DNA from: Deroplatys truncata
Taxonomy: Eukaryota > Arthropoda > Insecta > Mantodea > Mantidae
Assembly (NCBI GenBank): GCA_030765065.1
Contig: CM060982.1
Span: 12,397,630-12,461,629, forward strand
Direction: 5' to 3'
Length of the DNA stretch: 64,000 nt
This document shows positions 57,345-64,000 of this stretch, piece by piece. The notes beneath the pieces were generated by a model. It saw only the letters and a program-made list of their open reading frames with translations. It was not told where the DNA came from and did not search any database. Each line of letters begins with the position of its first letter. The first letter of the stretch is position 1. The translations under genes were made by a program, and so were the position numbers.

Positions 57345-58900
57345 ACTGAAGGACCATTCTTGATATGAAATAAGCCGTATGCAATATAACCGAAGTCGTT
57401 ATTTCTACGTATGCGTCATTTGTTTCTGTGCCCTCGTGAGCTTCTTTGAAATTGTCGCGGTATTCTGTTCGTATTATCTTTTTGTTATGCGCATGTTATT
57501 GTTTTACTATTTTGAATTTTGGGTTCTTTGTCCTCCGGCTAGCTATTATTACTCAGTCAAGCAAATATCTCTTGAACAGGGTGTGTAAACGGAAAGGAGT
57601 TGTTACTAAAAGATAACACTGATAAAAGAATTTGTTTTTACACTTCATTAATTTCACATATTTAATCTTGATACACGCCTGACTGAAACTGTTATATTTT
57701 CGAATGTAACTACAATCACTTATTTGCCGCGCACTATTAATTCGCGTATTTCACATTGTGTAATTAACTTTACGACGCGAGAGATTCTGTAGAATTGCGT
57801 AATGTGTACTTCGTGAATGCTTCCATAGAAATGCCTGACGTGTAACTCGCGAGAGATATTTCTTAGAACTGCGCGATACTTGTCTTGGCTCTAGAATTTA
57901 TGCTCCCTCACCCCGATATGCCTAAACATAATAATAGAGCTGCTATTGGTTAATAAAGCGTCTATTTCGTCAGCCAATAAAAATTACAAAAAAATTTGCT
58001 CTAGGGAAGATATTCCCTCCATTTCTAAAGAAAGTGCCTGCTACCCTGACGTCATTTGTTTGTCTCTTCTAATTAATAATAGACTCACCCCATCGCTTCA
58101 TTGTTACCCGCTCCTATTGTCAGTTTCAGTGAGGCCGTGTAAACTTATTTCCTAACAATGCTTATAATTAACAAACATCTCAAATCATTGTCATACAATA
58201 ATGTTAATTTACACTACAATAACTCTGGCATTCACAGTGTTGTGATATAAAATACTGCCTCAAAATCTGACATAGAGCTGTTCTCACCAGCAACAATGTT
58301 AGCCTTATCACAACACATACAGAACAGCTTTCCTTACCTGTAGAATCTTGAGTGACGGAAACACCAACATTTTAATTTCTTCAACCTTTTTAAAACTCGA
58401 TGGTTTAAAATAACTGGCAGTTGAATCTTGTCCTGTAGATAACCGGAGCTTCATTGTCAATCCTTTAATTTGAAGGCAGTAAACATTAACTAAATGCAGA
58501 CTGAAGAAGCACGCCTTCTTTCGCCGCAACAGAATACCACACTGACGCTCGCTCGCTGCTGCTGGCAGGCTGAGGTTTCAACCTGAGTGCTTTTCCTGCG
58601 TGCCCACCCTCAATAGGGCTTTACGGCTGAATGTTTTATTTTTAGGAAGGATATTTAAGGATGGCGTTTTTGTATGAGAGTGGTGTGACATGATAGGAGG
58701 AAGCATGTTGCTCGTCGAAGGCTGTCTATTAAGACGCAGCGGCCCTTCTGCAACCTGGTGGAAGTAGTTTAACAAAGCTCATCTTTCATTGGCTGGGGGG
58801 TGTGTAATTTAGAGGCCAATCAGCTTTAGCTGCTGTTGGTTACATTCCGTGGTTATCTGGTATGCCCGCATACCATACGGGGAACCCGACGACGCCGAAG
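57345..58900 (-). other. mostly noncoding; possible upstream exon of the hAT gene
   Basis: The minus-strand frame 58529-58308 reads MRRKKACFFSLHLVNVYCLQ...KPSSFKKVEEIKMLVFPSLKILQ and runs straight into GTAAGG, a possible splice donor. A following 'LFCMCCDKANIVAGEN' segment (58322-58270) looks finger-like. This could be the N-terminal part of the ZMYM1-like hAT gene or chance. The rest of the interval shows no recognisable feature. Confidence 0.3.
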
Positions 58901-58929
58901 TCGGCGAGCTCTGGGTTATAAACCCCAAG

Positions 58930-59650
58930 ATGTCCAACCAGGGACTCTGGTGGTTAGGTAAGCTCTCGTAAAATTTAGGCGCCTAATTTCATCTTCCACG
59001 TATGGAAGAGATTCATGTAGCAGACTCACGGGAAGGAGTGGCCGACAGAATATATGGACCGAAGTTCCCTATTTTGCGCCCGTTGTAGCCATAGCATTCA
59101 ACTGTCTTTGGCCATGCCTCAGATCTCGCAAGCGTATAACATGAGGGGGAGTGTCAGGGCACGGAAAAACTAGCTTTAAGCAAACAGGCATCCCGGACTT
59201 TACAAGGAAGGAATTGTCCCCTGCGCCCGGGCCGAGATCCCGGATGTGCTCGCGAAAAGTTAAACCTTTGTCTAACTTCACTCCCAAGTAGGCGATCGAA
59301 TTCCTCCATTCGATCCTAAGGCCGCTGTATCTGGGGCTGCCTGCGGGGGGTGTGTGGTTCTTGTCCGCGTCAATGGACATGCGCCAACATCGGCACCACT
59401 CGGAGGAACTGGGTGTTTGTTGCTGCAGAACAGCAGCACGTCGTCAGCATACTGGTCATTTCGACTAGCTGCTGTGTTGGAAAGTCTGCCACAAAGACGC
59501 TAAATGGCGTGGGGATAGCAGAGAGCCTTTTACTGACCTAAGTGTTGATGTTCTCCCCGCGACTGTGACCTTAAAGGTGCGGTGTCTGAGGAAACTATGT
59601 ATTATGTTGTGTAACTGAGTGGGTAATCCCAGTTGGATGAGTGCGAGTAG
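58930..59650 (-). pseudogene. LINE RT fragment (Jockey/R1-like)
   Basis: From 59650 down the minus strand gives 'LIQLGLPTQLHNIIHSFLRH' and 'RTFKVTVAGRTSTLRSVK' (fingers/palm). 'QYADDVLLFCSNKH' follows near 59450-59410, the intact YADD active-site box. Then 'SGLRIEWRNSIAYLGVKLDK' and 'GLTFREHIRDLG' (thumb entry) near 59320-59240, decaying toward 58930. It is GC-richer than its surroundings. Frames shift at least twice. It lacks the endonuclease and the RT start. A family C SINE abuts its upstream side. Confidence 0.85.
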
Positions 59651-59651
59651 G

Positions 59652-59910
59652 AAATTGAAATTTTTATTTATGGACGCTCTTTAACTACTATGGTCCTTAG
59701 CGTCCCATTCTATATTGGGTGTGAAAAACTGGTAATTTTGCTCAGAGGTCTCTTTTATCAGGCTTAAGGTTCTTTTACGTGCCGTAAACCTACGACACGG
59801 GATCACCCACTTTACTTCCCTTCCAAAGGAAGCCATCGCCCTCCACCGGGTTTGAACCCGCGACCTTTGGAACTAGAGGCTAGCACGGTACCACTAGTCC
59901 ACGGAGGACG
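59652..59910 (-). mobile_element. SINE (family C), third copy
   Basis: The minus strand begins CGTCGTCCTCCGTGGACTAG (A-box region TGGACTAGTGG) and has B box GGTTCAAACCC. It continues with 'GAAGGGAAGTAAAGTGG', 'CGTAGGTTTACGGCACG' and 'AGAGCGTCCATAAATA'. It is homologous along its length to 27034-27318 and, with a deletion, to 25173-25345. A (GT)n tract (59911-59928) lies at its head. I could not define a target duplication. Confidence 0.85.
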
Positions 59911-60909
59911 ACGTGTGTGTGTGTGTGTAGGAGACCCGCATGCCATGCCGCAATGCTTCTGAACGCTCAAAATACCAGTGCTGCCAATAGCTGAGTACAG
60001 ATATCTCGATGTCGATATTGGATGATATAAATAAAAATAAGCAAGTTGAGAATCGAGCATCAGGTCGTGGTTTGGTATAAATAAAAATTTCCCCTCTTCG
60101 TTGAGCTATTGTTATCACCCACCAAGCTATTGCTTGGTGACCTTCACCATGACGTCAGCTGAGTAAACAAAAATGCCCATGCTTCCGTCAGGAGGCGATT
60201 TAAATATTTGCTGCACTCTAATGTTCATATACTTATTCATGTTAAGTATGGCCACATTTAATAAACCTAACAGAGATACAGATTGGAAAGAACAGGAATG
60301 TAATTAAGATTTGGCAAATAAAATAGAAATTGAGATTCACCCGACTTTCAACACATGACGTTTATCCCCTTTTTAAATTCAATCCCTAATTTCCTTAATT
60401 TACTGGCAAAGAACTTATCACTTAACAAATGATATTCTGAAAATATATAATTTTGTAGTTGTTTTTGCATCATTATGTTGATACCCTCTGCAACTAGGGG
60501 ATTAAAATTTAAGCAAAATATCACAATAAGTAATTCCAAGATTTTATAGTGTTATAATGAACAAAATTAATGCGGTATAAATGAAATTAATTTCGTTGAA
60601 AGTTAAATTTAAGGTCAGTTTTATAGGAAATTAATTCTTTAGTTATAATCCGATTTTGATTTGTGCGAGTTTTCTGTTCTTCGTAAGTGTGCACACTTGT
60701 ACATCGCTTTATGTTACCAGTGTTCCGGTAATGAGAGCGGATCACTATGACCTCACTCGTATTTTGTGTAACGTTATCATACCAAGGCAAGATGAAAACA
60801 TATCAGGTATGCTCCTGCAACATGAAAACAGCTATAGAAACAAATACTTCCAAGAAGAAAGTTTACATTTGCAGCACACATTTCAATCGCAACGGTTGAA
60901 GAAAGCCGT

Positions 60910-61610
60910 GCATTTATGAGACGCTTTGTTCAACTGTTAAAAGCGAATAAAGATATTCTAATGAAGGCACAGCTACCTGAAGCACGCGTAGAAAAACATT
61001 TAGCAGTAGTTGCAGTAAAGCAACAATTGGAGGAGGAGTTTAAAATTGCAATCACCAAACTGCAAATACTGAAAAAAATAAGCAACATGAAAACAAGAAT
61101 CAAATCCAAAGGTAACTTGAAATGAACTGGCAATTGTTTTAAAGGAGATGCTGGATATCCTCCAGGCGGAGTCAAACCCATCGATAACAACAATGACAGG
61201 TAAGAACCAGAGAAAAACTAAACACGTTATTTTCCCAATTTATTATATTAATCTAATTATGTTATAAAAATTAATTTATACATTTTTAATCTTTTTAGGA
61301 CGACTTCAGGTTGGCTTTGAAGCAATGGATTCCACCTCGACAGCAGCTAATCTCCAGGAGCCTATTCCAAGTGTTGATACGGAATCAATTGTCGACAGAG
61401 CGCCTTGTAAATCTACAGGAAAGCGGAAATCAGCTGATTCCATTGATGATACAGCAAAATTAAGTATATAATGAACTGCAGAGGTTAGTTCTGCTCAAAC
61501 AGCTTACAGTAAAGAAGTAAGAAACAAAAGTAAAGAAGAAAAAGACAAACTCAAAATTGAAGCCTTAAAGCTTGCAAAAGAAGCATTACTACTGCAGAAA
61601 GAAAAGTGAG
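60910..61610 (+). pseudogene. Harbinger Myb/SANT-like DNA-binding protein
   Basis: 'FVQLLKANKDILMKAQLPEA', 'QLEEEFKIAITKLQILKKIS' and 'NMKTRIKSKGNLK' (60916-61122) form the trihelix/SANT-like domain that accompanies PIF/Harbinger transposases. There it binds the transposon ends and helps nuclear import. After a gap that may include an intron ('gacaggtaagaacc' near 61196, 'ttttagGACG' near 61301), 'LQVGFEAMDSTSTAANLQEP', 'KSTGKRKSADSIDDTAKLS' and 'KLKIEALKLAKEALLLQKEK' follow. The last is a basic, helical C-terminus. A TGA at 61607 and other stops within the segments suggest decay. Confidence 0.8.
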
Positions 61611-61859
61611 AACGAGAAAGTGGAGATTGGCTTCCCGATTTTATGAATCTTTAGGTGCAATTAGTAAATTGTGTTAACTTTGGTATATAGTTATTTAAAA
61701 ATTTTGAAAACTTATTTTTAGGTACTTATTTGCTGTTTTTGCAACCTTACACTTGAAAGCAATTAGCTTTTAGGAATTTTGCAATCTCACATTTTATCAA
61801 TAATTGTTTCTTGTCTATACGCCCCATTTTCTGTCTCCACTCGTTCTCTTATGTATATC

Positions 61860-62580
61860 CATGTAAACTATCTCTATTCCTCAAGAGCAGCAACAAAAGA
61901 ACAGACAGAAGTACAGTGATGAGATTTATTCATAAGTTTGTGAAATTTATCATATTTTGTAAAATGGGGAATGGCCGAAACATCGTTCAATGATTGCCCT
62001 CTTCTTTGTAATGATCTATTGTATGCTATTTGTTCTGGAGTAGTAGGATTTTGATAAGGAGTCATCAACCATGGTGCAACCTGAATCCCCTAGCAGCATT
62101 ACCGGTAATCTCTGTGTAAGCATCTGAATTTTTCCATATCCGAGAATCGAGCACAGACCCGGGCAAAAATACTCGTAAATCTTTCACTTGTGTTGCATGT
62201 AGCCTGCACATTGATGCTGGGATGTGCTCGTCGCTGTGTACATTTGGTTTCCTTCTTAGAATATGAGTGCAATCCACTGCCCCAATTGCATCAGGGAAAT
62301 TATAACGTTCTGACCACTCCACCTTGGCTTCCTGAAGAGCAGCAGCAGTTGTAGGAAACTGCACCCTAGTGTTCATTGTATTTAACAATTTCCCAGAAGG
62401 TATTTGACACCATAGCCTGTGTAACACCGAGATCCTCCGCAGCACCAGCTAGAAAACCAGTATCTCCTACATATCTTAAAAAAGTCCGCATTTTTTCAGC
62501 ATTGTTAAGAGCTTCACCTCGTGCTTCATTTGCCTCTGGAAGAAAATGTTGTGCAAGCCAGTATAAATTTTCTTTCAAAA
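61860..62580 (-). pseudogene. PIF/Harbinger transposase (HARBI1-like), frameshifted
   Basis: Frame 62578-62366 gives 'MRTFLRYVGDTGFLAGAAED' and LGVTQAMVSNTFWEIV, the helix-turn-helix region before the nuclease. Frame 62445-62065 gives 'FPDAIGAVDCTHILRRKPNV' and 'PGSVLDSRIWKNSDAY', the first two blocks of the Harbinger DDE nuclease. Frame 62068-61874 gives 'MMTPYQNPTTPEQIAYNRSL', the late conserved block (usually WLMTP...P.T..E..YN...). Two or more frameshifts separate the blocks. The GTDSGY-type segment is degraded. It is convergent with the Myb-like gene, as expected for the superfamily. Confidence 0.88.
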
Positions 62581-62920
62581 CGGTATAACAGTTTGTATCT
62601 GCTCACATCCGAGTCTCTGTCCTGTATACATTATCTTCCGTTCAGGAACCACCATCGTGAACTCTGCCATGGTATTAAACTGCAGTTGAGCAAGCTGGAG
62701 TACTTACACAGGTACCTCAAGAAATAGCCAGCAAAAACTTCCTAAGAGCAAGCAGGACTTGTTTTTATTTGTACCAAATCGCAATAGTTCAGTGATCAAA
62801 GTCAGCAAGCTTTTGCACGCGAGGAGGTTGAGCAGAAAATTTTTATTTATACGAAACCGAGAAATTGGTTGGAATTAGTGAGAAATGAGCTAATGCTTGC
62901 TTTTATTTATACCACGCATT

Positions 62921-63499
62921 ATCTCGTGTAGAAAAATTGACTGCCTTGTAATATAGTTTTTCTCAGTATATAAAAGATATCAGCTTTGATGTAAATATGT
63001 ATCATATGACTTTTACATTAACCTTTCACCTATTTTCCTGTGCGTGTGTGTGTAGATGTGTACTACATATACATGCAAGAGTATGGAAATTTGGATGGCT
63101 TAGTCCGAACATGCTGCGCCCCTATACATTAAACGTTCACCTATTTTCTGGTGTGTGTAGATGTATACTATATATAAAAGCAAGAGTGAGAATTTGGGAA
63201 GGGGTCCGGATCCGCAGCACCCCCCCCCCCCCGAATACAACCTTGCTGACCATCTTTACCACCTCGTAACTAACTGAACTGTCCAACCGCATCAGCTCCC
63301 ACAAACCTAGAACGTGCAGAAAGGAATCTTCTGGAGTAGATACCCAAACTGCAGGGCAGCAGCACACGAGTTTCTTGCACGCACCAATGGTTTTAAAGGG
63401 CCACCCAATGGCCAGATAGAAGGGGTAAGGATGCGCTCATCCCAGCGGCTTGTAGCTAACTTGGCACCCAGTTACAATATCGTGACCAAAAACTTGGAA
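62921..63499. repeat. diverged 100-bp tandem duplication and C-run
   Basis: 'cattaacctttcacctattttcctgtg...tgtgtagatgt' (about 63017-63100) is repeated as 'cattaaacgttcacctattttctggtg...tgtgtagatgt' (about 63126-63210). A run of 14 C lies near 63219-63232. No gene is recognised. Confidence 0.65.
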
Positions 63500-63985
63500 A
63501 TATAGAGGTTAACTAGATCTAAACTTTTTGTGTACTAAGATTTCTCCATCTCTGCAGTTTACTAACTATACAAAAGTCATTCAGAATGGAAGACTTTACA
63601 GACTATTTGCATATCATTCAAGACATACTGTTTTTTTTTTTTTTGGAATGTAAATATCTTAAAACATGTATTTTAACAAAAATAATTTTTAAGAAAATTA
63701 AAAAAGAAAATAATTAAACATTTTCAATGTTTAGTGTAATTTGGCTTAAGCGGTTATTCTTGAAAATCATACTGCATCCTTGGAAAATGCTGAAATTAAA
63801 TACCTACCAAGTTTCATATCTTTCCAACATTTTGTTTTTGGGTTCACATGCAGTTCTGTTTGCACAAATTTTTTCTTCTGGAAAGTGTTTTTTTTCCAAA
63901 AGGCCTCATAACATAATATCAACTATTAGGGTGTAATGCAATATTTTCTCTACTTAATAGTGCTTAGTAGAGAAAGTAAAACATT
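63500..63985 (-). repeat. old HINE-like element copy, minus strand
   Basis: It ends near 63982 with TAGAGAAAGTAAAA, the family start in reverse. It contains diverged versions of 'gatctaaactttttgtgta', 'aactatacaaaagtcattca' and 'cattcaagacatactg'. A T-run of 14 interrupts it near 63632. It is comparable in decay to 3089-3775. Confidence 0.75.
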
Positions 63986-64000
63986 TCTTTTTGGATTTTA

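Larger units (their letters stand above)
60015..62920. mobile_element. PIF/Harbinger transposon
   Basis: A two-gene DNA transposon: a Myb/SANT-like gene on plus and a transposase on minus, convergent. Inverted terminal sequence is visible as two matching pairs. GGTTTGGTATAAATAAAAAT (60069-60088) pairs with 62839-62858. 'GATATAAATAAAAATAAGCA' (60021 onward) pairs with 'TGCTTGCTTTTATTTATACC' near 62894-62913. The pairs are about 50-60 bp apart on both sides, so the terminal repeats extend over roughly 100 bp. The 3-bp TWA target duplication was not resolved. Both genes are damaged, so this copy is inactive. Confidence 0.82.

Noticed and set aside
1..64000. CRISPR arrays, bacterial operons, phage or toxin genes
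   Set aside because: No regularly spaced short repeats with unique spacers and no bacterial gene organisation. Everything recognisable is eukaryotic mobile DNA.

Overview
The window is repeat-dominated, AT-rich nuclear DNA from an animal. The mix of transposon families (mariner, a Tc1/mariner relative with long inverted ends, P/THAP, two hAT lineages, PIF/Harbinger, Jockey- and R1/LOA-like LINEs with RNase H, several tRNA-derived SINEs, LTR derivatives lacking pol, a Helentron/HINE-like family) points to an insect with a large genome. The species cannot be read from the sequence. I see no convincing host protein gene, no genuine tRNA or rRNA gene and nothing bacterial. Almost every coding remnant belongs to a mobile element, and nearly all are broken.

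Layout. 1-5.2 kb: AT-rich DNA with an old HINE-like copy and a tRNA-SINE with 13-bp target duplications. 5.2-9.9 kb: a deleted mariner, then a minus-strand RNase-H LINE split by a Tc1/mariner element with about 284-bp inverted ends. 9.9-15.2 kb: a tandem LTR-gag-LTR-gag array of a gag-only LTR element, one LTR carrying a SINE. 15.2-39 kb: a giant inverted duplication. The arms are 15761-22296 and 31564-38940 and the loop is about 9.3 kb. Each arm holds a HINE-like element interrupted by a pol-less LTR element (490-bp LTRs, 4-bp target duplication ATAC). The right arm alone gained a further HINE-like copy of about 840 bp. The loop holds a 5.4-kb minus-strand LINE with 13-bp target duplications and two SINE insertions.

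39-53 kb: a P-element-like (THAP9-type) transposase whose pieces lie at 39.4, 43.5-45.4 and 51.4-52.0 kb. A hAT element (itself split by a HINE-like copy) and one or two Jockey/CR1-type LINEs separate them. 53-60 kb: GA microsatellite, a ZMYM1-like hAT remnant, an RT fragment and a SINE. 60-62.9 kb: a PIF/Harbinger element with a Myb/SANT-like gene and a convergent transposase. The window ends in another decayed HINE-like copy.

The nesting gives a relative chronology. In the arms it runs: HINE-like host, then LTR element, then inverted duplication, then a HINE-like insertion in one arm. In the 39-53 kb block it runs: P element, then hAT and LINE insertions, then HINE-like copies. The two things most worth attention are the large inverted duplication and the HINE-like family (12-bp inverted repeat near each end, 3' hairpin, internal GT tract, T-run insertion sites), which occurs eight times and sits at one breakpoint of the duplication. 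Coordinates of decayed elements are approximate unless a target duplication or terminal repeat fixes them.
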